A stretch of DNA of 64,000 nt, taken from the NCBI RefSeq assembly GCF_029962835.1, contig NC_080575.1, positions 46,765,437 through 46,829,436 of the forward strand. The letters run 5' to 3'. How positions within the stretch are numbered: position 1 is the stretch's first letter; each line of letters begins with the position of its first letter. The DNA is from Magnolia sinica. Its lineage: Eukaryota > Streptophyta > Magnoliopsida > Magnoliales > Magnoliaceae. Made by a program: the position numbers and the translations under genes. The notes beneath the pieces are model-generated. The model did no database searches. It saw only the letters and a program-made list of their open reading frames with translations, and was not told where the DNA came from. Shown here piece after piece: positions 34,040 through 45,649 of this stretch.

Positions 34040-36271
34040 TCGAACCCAAGGGTTGACAACCCCAAGTGCAAGGCTGTGATGTAGTAATAACTCAATGGGG
34101 CTGAGCTCGAATCCTTAAGAAATGGGAAACATGGCCTAAAACTAGTATAACAATAATGGTTGTCTAGGTTTTAATCCAACGAAGTAGAAAAGGGTTTTAA
34201 AACAATAAATAAAATACTAAGGATCTAATAATCTATTCATAGCAATTACAATCTCATTCATTGATTCAATGTATAACTCAATTGGAATTAAAGTCTTACA
34301 TATCAAATAGAACGATAAATCTATTAAACCAATCATTAACACCAATAAAATATGATTTAATTGAACGATTCTCTCATGAAGCACTCGAATATCAATCGTA
34401 AGGAATAAAAAATGTCTAAAGCACCCTTAGGTGATAATAGATCAATCAATTATACATATTGAATCATTCTCTAATTCGTGCTAAACAATTGTTAAATCAA
34501 AGCATTCATTATACCTATAGTGCATGACAAATCCAGAAATAAACAACTCACAGGCTTCAAAGTAAATTCAAATCTATTTCAATCTACTATCATCATTCAA
34601 CCCATTGTTATTGAATCAAATAAACTAAATACTATAATTGAACTACAAGATTTATCCTTTAGCTTTAGCTAAGAGATTAGCCTAACGTGGTTAACATCTT
34701 AGAAAAAAAAATAAAAACTAAAAAGACAAATTAGATTTAAGAGATTGATGAAGAAGTACAGTCTCATGGAAACTCCGCCACCCCTAGGTCTTTCATTCAA
34801 GCCTTAATTTGAACTCAGGAAAGCTTAAACCATCCATTTGAATAGGAAAAATCGGCATCGACTTGAAACCGACTTCAAATTTATGCACTTTTGTTGCGCT
34901 TCGGTCGCAACGAACATTATTTCGATTGCACCGAACAAGTTCTCGGTTGCAGCCGAATTTCTTCAATATTCATTTGAAGTCTTTGTCCCCCTCAGGTTGC
35001 ACCGTACTCTCATTTGGTGGCACCGAACCTGGCTTCAGTCACACCTAAGTGTCAAGCCAAATTATCTTTGAAAATAACTTTTGCTTGCTAGACCGTCCTG
35101 GGCACAATTGGTCGGACCAAATCAACCTCAGGTGGGACCTAGCAGTTTGTTTTTTCTGTTAATGCACTTTGTGATTTTTTAGTATTTTCTTCATCTTTGG
35201 TCGTTTGTTTTCTTGGATCTTTGGGATGTAAATTCTTCATTAATATAACACCCTAAACTTTTCAATACCTAAATATTGAAAGTTCTCAAGTGTTACCATG
35301 ATATATAACTTAATATGTACATGTGTACGATGCCAATCTAGCTATCTAACCTTATATTTATTCTCCAACATGAATCTGACTGTTGAGAATGATCTTCATC
35401 CATAGACCAAGCTATCCGACCGTTGATTTTAAGACAAGAACATCATATGTCTAAGTATTCTCACTTGTCCATCATAACCAACTGTTCAACTAACTATCCA
35501 CCAATATGTAAAGATATCTGACCATGCACTTTGAGTTTGGACCACCTGATCATAGTAAACTAACTACCTCATATTTGCATCCGCTCGTACACATGTCAAA
35601 TTGAGATTATGATCCATTCATCTTGTTCACCACCTAAGAATATGTTTAACCCACCATCAAAACTATAATTTGAGAAACTTATACATGTGAACAAGTCACT
35701 TGAATCTAACGGTATACATGTTCTGCCTCTTGATCAATTTGTGAAGTGTCCGAAGAAAATTTAACCTTGAGAATTAAATTTGTGGAAGGGAACTTCACTG
35801 TACACCACTATTTAATCTCAACTTTAACTGGGATTGCTATTGCAGAGGATGGAATTCCACTTGACAATCTAACGATAGAATGTCCCATACAGAATGACTA
35901 GCGGTTACCCATAATCTATGTTGATTTAATGCGGAATGACATTCGGGTAATGCATTGCGTGCCAATCAAATGCTGCCTCGATTTCGAGTTCTTCACTGTA
36001 TCTTCACATCTAATGTGTATCATTGATCAAAGAATAAGTCAGAACTCACTCCCTTCATGGCTAATATTCTATGCTCTGTTGTTTCTGGGGTACAAGTGTG
36101 TCTTCCTTCTCTTATTTGCTATATCATAATTCAGTTTCATCTTCATCCTAGTCATGGTTTTATTCCCTTTGCGATCTTATAACTTGTATTGCCTTACATT
36201 GTAATGTTCCCATTCCTACATCTGAGGCACCCGAGTTACTATTACCATTTAATAACGTTAATATTCACAAG
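34040..36271. other. AT-rich repeat-derived region, no gene seen
   Basis: 34050-34170 (GCTGTGATGTAGTAATAA...GAGCTCGAATCC) matches, in reverse orientation, the region around 44195-44265, so both are copies of one dispersed repeat. 34880-35045 has five variants of GGTTGCACCGAAC. From 35265 (TAACACCCTAAAC) the sequence resembles LTR-like non-coding DNA. No coding region recognised. Confidence 0.45.
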
Positions 36272-36598
36272 ATGAATCTGAAATATCTTCCGGGCCAACG
36301 AGATGAGGAAGAAGAGGAAGCACCTGCACTACCAGAAGACACATCTATGGATGATATCTTTGTTGAACTTGATGAGTCAGATGTTCCAGATGATCCAAAT
36401 TTTCAGCCTTCACAGGTTGATGATCATCTTCAATCTCTGGAAGAGAACGTTACGACATTACAGGTTTCACAGGATAACTTGGCGCAAATTCAAAAATCCT
36501 CTATGAAGTACATGAAGAAATACTTCCACCGTATTGCGAGAAGTTTCCATCAGATGGATCCTTCCATGCATGCTCCTTCCTCCTCAGGATCTGACTGA
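36272..36598 (+). CDS. Acidic coiled-coil ORF, possibly the C-terminal end of a Sirevirus ORF3
   Basis: A 108-codon open frame: MNLKYLPGQRDEEEEEAPAL is acidic, followed by Asp-rich and heptad-like stretches (VDDHLQSLEENVTTLQVSQD) and a tail MKKYFHRIARSFHQMDPS. It sits just upstream of two purine tracts and a long copia LTR, the position where Sireviruses carry an extra, envelope-like ORF. It is probably the truncated end of such an ORF, or of a gag-like protein. No catalytic motif, signal peptide or membrane segment is visible. Function unknown. Confidence 0.4.
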   Translation: MNLKYLPGQRDEEEEEAPALPEDTSMDDIFVELDESDVPDDPNFQPSQVDDHLQSLEENVTTLQVSQDNLAQIQKSSMKYMKKYFHRIARSFHQMDPSMHAPSSSGSD

Positions 36599-36777
36599 GT
36601 TGATTTCATTTCTTGTCTATTTCTATAGAGCTGTATAACTTTATACTTGTTTTGCTTGATGACTTGCTACTTTCACTTTATTTGGATGATCTTTCCTTTG
36701 TATTATCTTGACTTAATGCTTTATTTCTTCTACATATTTTACATGTAAACATCCTTCTTTCTTTGTCAACTTGTGAT

Positions 36778-37010
36778 AAAAAGGGGGAGAGATTTAAATG
36801 AATGCTGAATATGATAGAGATTATAAATGCTAAGAATGCTTTGCTTGGAATATTATATGTTTTAAAAACAGGAAATAAGAAAAACACAACTTAATGGGGG
36901 GTATATTTTTTTTGCTCTCTTCAATTACTTTATAGGTTCAAGAATATAGGGCTACACTCAGAATCATGTATCACTAAGTGTTTTGTCAGGATTTTGACAA
37001 ATGGGGAGAT
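36778..37010 (+). other. Two polypurine tracts before the Sirevirus-like LTR
   Basis: AAAAAGGGGGAGAG at about 36778-36791 and AAATGGGGAGAT at 36999-37010. Multiple purine tracts before the 3' LTR are characteristic of Sireviruses; the second abuts the LTR and would prime plus-strand synthesis. Confidence 0.6.
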
Positions 37011-38656
37011 TATAAGTGCTATTATGTTTAACGCATATATTACACCTGATTTGTCAAATTTCGTATTGTCAAAACAACTTAGCATAGTGTTCTTCAAGTT
37101 AAAGACAAGCTCATGTTCAAGTTGAAGTCTAGCTTATGTTCAAGTTGAAGTCAAGCTAAAGTTCAAGTCATGTGGATTAAGATGGAAAGTTCACCGTCAA
37201 GTTCAAGTTCTACTAAAAATGCTAGTGGAAGATCAAGCTCCGAGTGCAAGTTCAAGCTTCAGGTGTAAGTTCAAGTTCTACTAAAAATGCTAATAGAAGA
37301 TCAAGCTTCAAGTGCAAGTTCAACTCCTACTAATGAATCTTCTAAGTATAAGATCAAGCTTCTTTGAGAACTTCAAGTTTCTATTCCTATGAAGTTCAGT
37401 CCTACATGTAATTTAAACCTTAGAAAGACTTTAGGTTTAGGGTGCTTTCAAAACATATTTAAATTGAGTTTTTATACTTATAATTGACTGAATTTCGACT
37501 TATCCAAATTCTTCTTCAACCAGTCTAAGAAATTCCTTGACTAGTCCAAGAAACAGCTAAAGTATAACAAAAATTCTATTACATCTTCGACTAGTCGAGT
37601 GGAGTCCTTGACCAGTCGAAGGACCCCCTTTGACTAGTCGAAGGTTCCTCGACTCGAAGTCCAGCAACTATAATTTAATTGGATTCAGCTTGCTCAACCA
37701 GTCGAAGGTCACCCTCGACTAGTCGAAGATCTGTTAGATCTTATCCCTCTCGAATTTGAAAATTTATTGGAACTAAATCCGATGCTTCGACCGGTCAAAG
37801 GAATAGATTTTGTGACTATAAATAAAGGTCATTTCTCAATCCGAAAATACAACTTAAGCCTATCAAAGCCCTAATTCAAGAGAGAGATAAGCCTCATTTA
37901 TTGTCAAGCTATTAAGCGGTATTTATAATTTTATTTTATAGCTTTTTCATTAATTCCTTTATCTCAAAACTCTGTCATTCTGATTTATCAAAAAGAGTGT
38001 TTACTCTTATTGAAATTTGAAAGAATTATTGCTAGTAGCCTTTGGGTTTAAATCTAATTAAAATCAATTAGAACCCTAGACCTTTTCTATTGGACTAAAC
38101 ATCGAATATTCGTCATTCAAGAAAAGCAATTTACGGCTATAGCTTCTTCTTCAGTGAAGATAAGTGTTATTTTACTTTCTGTATTTATATTTTTATGAGA
38201 TAGCCGAAAAATCTCATTTGTTGGTTTTTTTGAGATGGCCAGAATATCTCAGTGTGGGGTTTTTGTTTGTAATAGCCCTTTTAAAATCATAACTGTATCA
38301 GGTTTTAAGGTGATCCTATGAAAACCTTGTTTTTAGTGAAAGCCAATATCACGTGGATTATGATTATTGGGAGTGGAGTAAGTGTCGCTGTTTCAGAACA
38401 GCTGGTGTACACACCGAACCACTATAATTCTTAGTGTTTGTGGTGAACGTTTACTTTTTGCATATGTAGAGAATGGTTGTAATTTTATTTATGCAAATGT
38501 GGTGAGTGCTTGTAATAGATAACTCTATTGTTTCTTGCTTTGGTTTGAGATTTTGATCTTACGATTGTTCGTGAAATAAGGTTGTCCTGCCTAAACTTTG
38601 TTTTGGGTGTAGGTTGTCCTACGAACTAAGTTTAAATCAATTTTTCAATACTAGTG

Positions 38657-38888
38657 TGTAACACCTGGTCCATTCGGTACTATTTTCCATGCTTATGATG
38701 GAGAGTGTTGCTTGGTAGTTTGATCATGGATCTTCATGCTCAGGTATTACTATGTATATAAATAAATAAAAAATTTCAGTCAAAAATCTTCCTTGTGGTG
38801 CGCCGAACTCGGGACTTGGTGTATGGAAGTCGAGTGCCGAATTCGGGGCATCACGGAAGCTGTCCGTCCCCGGGTTTGGGGTGTGACA
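38657..38888 (+). repeat. TRIM 5' LTR
   Basis: 232 bases, TGTAACACC to GGTGTGACA; pairs with 39277-39508. Confidence 0.93.
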
Positions 38889-39276
38889 GAAGATGGTATT
38901 AGAGCATAAGATTTGGGATCAATTACGAGCAAAGTCCGCAAGTGGAAAACATAGAGGAACTTTAACTATGTTTCCCAGCGTCGTTGATCGAGAACCTAGA
39001 TGCTATTAGTACCTCTGATTTGTATGAATCTAGAGACATGAATCTAGGATTCCTGGTTTGAGAACCTAGTCAAAATAGGATCCTCTATTTGAGAACCTAG
39101 AGGATATACTTAGTACCTTGGCATAAGGGAGATAGCGGTGAGCAATACCCTTTAGAGTTTGATGGATGATTGTTTGATATATATGGTGATATGTATGTTT
39201 GGATTTATATTATGCGTTTAATAGTGTGCTTAGAACTAGAAATTTTGAGGACGAAATTTTTATTAGGGGGGTGGAT

Positions 39277-39508
39277 TGTAACACCTGGTCCATTCGGTAC
39301 TATTTTCCATGCTTATGATGGAGAATGTTGCTTGGTAGTTTGATCATGGATCTTCATGCTCAGGTATTACTATGTATATAAATTAAAAAAAAATTTCAGT
39401 CAAAAATCTTCCTTGTGGTGCGCCGAACTCGGGACTTGGTTTATGGAAGTCGAGTGCCGAATTCGGGGCATCACGGAAGCTGTCCGTCCCCGGGTTTGGG
39501 GCGTAACA
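39277..39508 (+). repeat. TRIM 3' LTR
   Basis: 232 bases, TGTAACACC to GGCGTAACA; preceded by the purine tract and followed by TAGTG. Confidence 0.93.
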
Positions 39509-39613
39509 TAGTGAGAGTATATTTCCTGATTTATTTATTATTTCAGTAAGTTAATTTTTATTTAGCATAGTCTTATTTCCCCCCCTCTAGGACTGTTAAG
39601 CTCGTCCTTTTCA

Positions 39614-40749
39614 GAATAGATTAGTCAAAGATCATCCGACTAATCAAATTCTCAATGACCCTCACACTGGTGTTCAAACCAGAAGATAAGTGGAAAATAT
39701 ATGTAATCATGTATGCTTTACTTCCCAGATAAAACCGTCAAATGTAGATGAAGCCTTAGCTGATGAAAATTGGATTTTAGATATGCAAGATGAACTAACT
39801 CAATTTGTTAGAAATGATGTTTGGTATCTAGTTCCTAACCGTCTGACAAACATGTAATTGGAACTAAATGGATATTTAAAAATAAATTCGATGAATTTGG
39901 GAATATCTTAAGAAATAAAGCAAGATTGGTTGTACAAGGGTACACCCAAATTGAAAGAGTCGACTATGATGAGCTAGACTTTTGCTCCAGTTGCTCGTCT
40001 TGAATCCATCAGATTATTTATCTCCATCACATGTCATAAAAATTTTAAAGTTTACCAAATAGATGTTAAAAGTGCTTTCTTAAACAGTGATTTAAATGAA
40101 GAAGTTTATGTAGAACAACTTAAAGGTTTTGAAGATCCTAAACTTCCTGACAATGTATACCCTCTTAAAAAGGCCTTGTATAGTTTAAAATAAGCTCCTA
40201 AAGCATGGTATGAAAAATTAACAAAATTTCATTTCAGTCAAAATTTTAAAATGGGAAGTGTTGATAAAACCTTATTTATCAAAAGAATTAATAAAGATAT
40301 GTTGATTGTTTAAATATACGTAGATGATATTATTTTGGATAAACGAATGCTAACCTGTCTTCCAAGTTTGCAGATTCTATGAAATTAGAATTTGAGATGA
40401 GCATGGTAGGAGAACTGAACTATTTCCTTGGTCTTCAAGTGAAACAACTCAAAGATGGGATATTCATATCTCAGACAAAGTATGAGATAAATCTTTTTAA
40501 GAAATTTGGGTTTGAGAATGGTAAAAACTTTTCAACTCCCATGGCTACAATGCTCAAGTTATCTAAAGATGACTCAGGTAAAAGCATTGATCCACGTCTC
40601 TACCATGGCATGATTGGTAGTCACTTATATTTAACTGCCAGTAGACCTAATATCTCCTTCAATGTATGCGTATGTGCTGGATATCAATCTAACCTTAAAG
40701 AATCTCATTTGGCTGCAGTTAAAAGAATAATCAGATATGTTGCCAGTAA
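39614..40749 (+). pseudogene. Sirevirus-like copia reverse transcriptase, split by a gypsy insertion
   Basis: Follows the LTR directly. VDEALADENWILDMQDELTQ and RNDVWYLVP open the [30 protein letters not shown] (catalytic Asp pair intact, about 40318-40341), LNYFLGLQVKQLKDGIFISQ and ITASRP-like LTASRPNISF follow. The frame ends RIIRYVASN at 40749, where the gypsy element begins, and resumes at 54326. Stops (around 39855, 40190, 40312) and frameshifts make it inactive. Gag, protease and integrase are missing. Confidence 0.85.
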
Positions 40750-42265
40750 TGTAACACCTATGCCAAATGTGCGACGTCCTAGGGCGTCCACTGGCAGATT
40801 TGCCATAGGATTGCACAAGGTGACCGCATGAGGCACGCGTGTGAGGCCCTAAAAAGCTAGGGATGAATGGCACCAGGAGTCGCTAACGACAAGTTAGGAC
40901 GAGATGAGCCACGAATGTAATCGGGCTTATGTGTGATTAGTGTTGGGAATGGGCTGTGTTGCCGGCTTGTCCAACAATGCATTGCGACAGAGTAGAATGA
41001 CCTTGTATCGCCCATGGAAAATCCAATGAGCTCAAAACTATAGGAGATTATGGACCTCACTTGGCTTGAGGTCCGTTGCGGATGGTAGATCCAATGAGCT
41101 AGAATTAATAATTTTCTATGAGAATTTTGTTGTGCATGTTGTTTTTCAAGGGAAATAATAGTAGACAGTCATTTTATTATGATTAAACTTGCTTAGAAGA
41201 GAAGTATTTAGCTCTAAGCCATCTAATGTTTACCTTGTTTGACTTCCTTCCCATTATGAGAAATTTAAATACAACCCATCCCCAAACCTGAGGAAATTTT
41301 GGGGGAAATGTGTTGCATGCCTCCCATGCATATGAATTGAGATAATTGACTGCATAATTACTTGCATGCATGTCCAAATTTTCTGTAATTAGGAATAGTA
41401 TATGGTCCTCTTACAATATTATGTGAATTGAAACTCTTGCATGCTTACTTAGAACTCCCTTGCAGCTTGACCTTTATTCTTATTAAGCATATGAATCTAT
41501 ACTTATACACGCTTAAATTTCCCACAACTAGAAGTAGATCGAATTATTCCTTTGTTATATCTAGAAATACAATCCCCCTTGTTGGGTTGGTCAGCAAACA
41601 CCGAAGCTCGTAGTGGTAACCCCATCGATAGGGTTGTCCAACGGTTAATCTAACCCATTTAATTCGAGTACGGATAGCCGGCAGTAGTTGGATTACATGG
41701 GATGCTCGCTCCTAATGCCGTGTGTTCCACAACTTTCCTGAACGGGGCAAATTGGCTCACTAGCTGACCAACCATCTATGTTAACTATGTATGCTCACGC
41801 CTGTTTGAACTTGGTGCACCTTACACTCATGTAGCACCCACTGAGAACCATCATGTTGCAACCCATAAGTATCGAGAGTCTGGCATGGTGGAATGAGACA
41901 CTATGCTCGAGCTGTCGGCCTACGTTGGGGGGATGAGCCTCCCCGTAGTGACTGTGAGCAAATCCTATCTTATAACATTTTCTTCGTATGTAGTATTTGG
42001 GAGTGACGAACCCAAATCAGGTCAAGGATCACGAGCACAAGGCCGCATGAGCCTCATGATCTGCATAAGGGCATTGACCCCGTTAGGATGCCTTGGTTTT
42101 CCTAAACTGTTGGATGAATGGATGTAATTAAACACTCGGGTAACATATTCACCATCTCATCGCATTAGTTAGGATGGTGACTCGGCAGTCGAGGCCGCAT
42201 TGAGGGAGTGTTGGGCATTACGAACGTAAGATGGTATCGCTCGAGGGAGTGTCGTATGGTGAGGG
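40750..42265 (+). repeat. Family-A gypsy 5' LTR, truncated
   Basis: Matches 51387-53737 of the 3' LTR, but a segment equal to about 51720-52555 is missing at about 41087, including the TATA box found in the 3' LTR. It stops at GTGAGGG (42265), where the family-B LTR begins; the 3' LTR continues there with CATGCATCATATC. Confidence 0.82.
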
Positions 42266-44289
42266 TGTAAGACCTGTATCCGTATCATTCCTTAGACTCC
42301 CGCAGTCCTCTCTGTCGAATTTCGGTGACCCATGATTTGTAATCGGCATTTGCGCATGACCCTGAGTCGCATCCTGTCAATCTAAGTCAGACAGATGTAT
42401 CAACCCTTTAAATCATGACATGGGGCCCACCTGATATCTGGATATGCCTCAATTTTGGTTTTAACCCCTTAAATGAGGTGCGAAGATGAATGGACGGAAC
42501 GGATTTCTCACGAACATCACGAAGGAGCCCACATGTACATTGCATGTACATAGAGAGCTTATGCGCTCGATTTGCACCAGACCATAAGGTCTGGTCAAAC
42601 GTTCGTTGACCGAACCTTCTTTTAAAAAAAACCAAAAACGGACAACGTAAAGATGTTATTTGTCCGTTTTTTAGTAGTGGGGCCCACCAATTATACATCC
42701 TTATGATCTGGACCGTCCATTGTGTCCGGATGATGAGGATGACCACAACCATGGTAACCTTTTGGTCCCATGCACCTATCATAAGAAGGCCATGTTCAAA
42801 AAGAAGATGGACTGCGGAATGAAGATCTCATGGGTTACCACAGTTTGGATCCAAAACTGAGCAAGTTCGGATGGTTTTTCGTCCTGAAGCCAATGGACGG
42901 TGTGGATTTTCTTATTGCAATCAATCAGTGGGCCACCGTACATTCAGAGTCGACGTGCGTCGGCTTTGTTTCGCAACAGTGGCTGCGGGTGGTCGCTGTG
43001 GGCCCACTCATCGTTCGTATAGTTAATCAGAACCGTCCACTCAAATTATATGAGGATTTAGACCAAGATCTAGTTGATCTTGGTTTGAAACATGATGGAC
43101 AGAAGGTGAAAAACGGATGGACGGAAGAATTATGTTACATGATAAGCCAAGTGGGCCACATCAAAAGAAGTCCAAAACCATCCATCTTCGACTGGTTTTG
43201 TGAGGAGAAATTGATGGACAGAGTGGATTTCTTCTTTGGCATCAAGAATGGGACTTACCAAGAATCAGAGTAAGTTGATTTACGCAAGCTGTGCGTTTCT
43301 CGCTGCAAGAAACAGGATAAGATACTTACGCACCGACTCCATCTCCGACTCTGTCACAACAGCACCCACTGGTCTCTATCCTCTATAAAAAGAAGGGAGA
43401 GAGAGAGGGAAGGATCATCGGTTTGTGGACGTGGATCAGAAGGAGAGAAAGAGTGGAGTACGGGCAAAGCTTCAAAAGAATTCTTTCCTTCTCTTTTCTT
43501 AATTTCTGCTTCTGTTTATTTGAGATGTTTAGCCTCATCATGTTCATGAGTGGCTAAACCTCTTAGCTAGGGCTAAGAGGTGAAGCTTGTAGTGTGATGG
43601 GAGACTTTTTGCTTGTACCTTTTGTTTAGACAGATCTGATGTTGATGTTAGTATAATTAAGGGAATGTTTTCAGTTTTTAATAGTCTGTTGTGACTAAAA
43701 TTACAATGGGTCTGCGATACCTTTGGGCATGTTCCTTTCCTTTCATGATTATGATGTCAGGAAGTCCTGTTGTTCACCATCGTCTCCTGGGCATGGTTGG
43801 ATGACAGTACCCTTCTTGACACTCATATACCTTACGATTGGTTGTTAATTAGTTTAATTCTATTATTTACTTTGTCTACTGGGCATGGTTTGGTTATGGA
43901 ATCCATTCTAATTCATATACCTTTCATCTCTTGAAAACTATATCAAAGGAAGTTCAGTTTGATTTTCATGGTTACACCCTTCAACTAGATGAAGATGGGA
44001 CTCTAGGTCTAGTTGAGTTTTTTAAGCAGGCATAAGATCTCCCTAATCTCTACAAGTGGATCCTCTGAATCCCTAATTTCCTTCCTCTGAATTCTCTAAG
44101 TTTTAGATAAATATTTCATCATTATTCCCTCAATTATATTCGATTTAGATTTCATCTTAGTCTAGTTTTAGTTCTATTTAGTTTCAGATTACGTACAGGT
44201 TCCAGTCCCTTGGGATTCGACCTCAGTCTCACCGAGTTTATTACTACATCACAACCCTATACTTAGGGAGTGAACAGATATATGATGGT

Positions 44290-44800
44290 GGGCGCTACGT
44301 GGGACCCACCCATGTGGAGTAGATTGGTTAGTGTAACTCACACCAGTTTTATAGCTGGTGATGTCAGTAGGTCAGTGGACCCCACCGTGATGTAAGGATC
44401 CTATCCACACCATCCAGCATCTTGGACGAGTGGGACCCACCTTGATTTGATGTGTTGATCCACATCGTCCTTACATGTGGGAGTCCCACTTGATGTAAAT
44501 GCCTCATCCCCACCGTCCAAAGCTGAACGGTGGGCCTACTTGATGTATTTGTTTCATTCACACTGTCCAGTTGAGGATGGTGTGACCCACTTGAGAGATG
44601 TGTTACATCCAACCATCCATCTGTTGGACGAGCAGCAGATAGCTACTATAGTCACGTCATCAAGTTCCGTGAGCCACACCATGATGTATATGATGTAGTC
44701 CACACCGTTCAGATGGCTGGACGGTGGGCCACACTGTGATGTATATGTTATATCCAACCGTCTATTAGGTAGACCACACTGCAAAAATCAGTGGAGATTA
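44290..44800. repeat. Degenerate repeats with CACCGTCCA and TGATGTA words
   Basis: About seven units of 60-75 bases in which GTGGGCCCAC-like, TTGATGTAnnTG and CCACACCGTCCA words recur in order. Non-coding; open frames across it are a by-product of the repeats. Confidence 0.7.
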
Positions 44801-45059
44801 AACGTCCACCATTGAAGCTGCTTGGTGGTCACAGAAGTTCTGGATCAAAATGATATTTGTTTCTCCTCTTGAACTAGGTCTTTGTGACCTTATGAACAGA
44901 CTGGATGGAAATAAACGTGATGGTGGGCCCTGTGGAGTTTCAACAGTGGAAATCATTATCACCACTATTATTTGTGGTATGGTCCAGATGGTCTTTCGAT
45001 GTGATTTATTTTTGGGTAATGCTCTAAAATGATCTCTAAAAATAGGTGAATGGTGTTGA

Positions 45060-45640
45060 TGGTGCGGCCCGTGGATGTGGCCCACTTGATGTATATGAGG
45101 TCCATTGGTGTGGCCCATTGATGCGGCCCACTTGATGTATATGAGGCCCAGATGATAAAGCCCAATGTGATGTATTTATGGCCCATGAGATATGGCCCAT
45201 TGCGAGGTGTAAGGCCCAAATGTCAGGCCGTTGTAATATATTTATGGCCCATTGATGAGGCCCGTTGTGATATATATGTGGCCCACCGTGATGCGGCCCA
45301 TCGTGATATATATAAGGCCCATTGGTGCGGCCCATGCAATGTGGCCCACTTAATGTATATGAGGCCCGTGCAATGCGGCCCAATGTGATGCATGTGAGGC
45401 CCTTATGTAAGGCCCAATATGATGTATTTATAGCCCTTATGTGAGGCCCAATGTGATGTATCTAAGGCTCATTGGATGAGGCCCATTGAGATGTATTTGA
45501 GGCCTAGATATCAAGCCTCGATGTGATGTATATGTGACCCATTTGATAAGGCCCATTACGATGTGTATTAGGCTCTTAAGTGAGGCCCATGGTGATGTAT
45601 ATTAGGCCCTTGTGTGAGGCCATGTGCCCACTATACGTTT
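45060..45640. repeat. GGCCCA / TGATGTAT short-unit array
   Basis: About twenty imperfect units of 25-40 bases combine GCGGCCCAYTGTGATGTAT and ATGAGGCCCA. TGGGCC/GGCCCA equals the core of plant site II elements bound by TCP proteins, but use as such here is unproven. Confidence 0.75.
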
Positions 45641-45649
45641 GGCTCTATG

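Larger units (their letters stand above)
38657..39508 (+). mobile_element. TRIM (miniature LTR retrotransposon), 852 bp
   Basis: Two 232-base LTRs (38657-38888 and 39277-39508) start TGTAACACCTGGTCC and end in ACA; they differ at about seven positions. TAGTG directly flanks both ends (38652-38656 and 39509-39513). The 388-base interior holds a primer site (TGGTATTAGAGC, 38894-38905) and a purine tract (TTAGGGGGGTGGAT, 39263-39276) but no coding region. The sequence before the tract, GAGGACGAAATTTTT, resembles the end of nearby gypsy elements, suggesting a gypsy deletion derivative. It needs proteins from another element to move. Confidence 0.93.
37011..39613 (+). repeat. Sirevirus-like copia LTR, interrupted by a TRIM
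   Basis: Begins TATAAGTGCTATTATG and ends CCTCTAGGACTG...CCTTTTCA. It matches the solo LTR at 61052-62908 along its length, including GTTCAAGT-rich blocks, inverted TCGACTAGTCGA words (37585-37780) and ACCACTATAATTCTT. Without the 857-base TRIM plus duplication it is 1746 bases. A TATA box (TATAAATAAAG) lies at 37817. Upstream sequence looks like an element's 3' end; downstream sequence is mid-pol, with no primer site. Confidence 0.82.

Noticed and set aside
45036..45388. His/Gly/Pro-rich open frames over the GGCCCA array
   Set aside because: The repeat unit happens to lack stops; translations are repeat artefacts.
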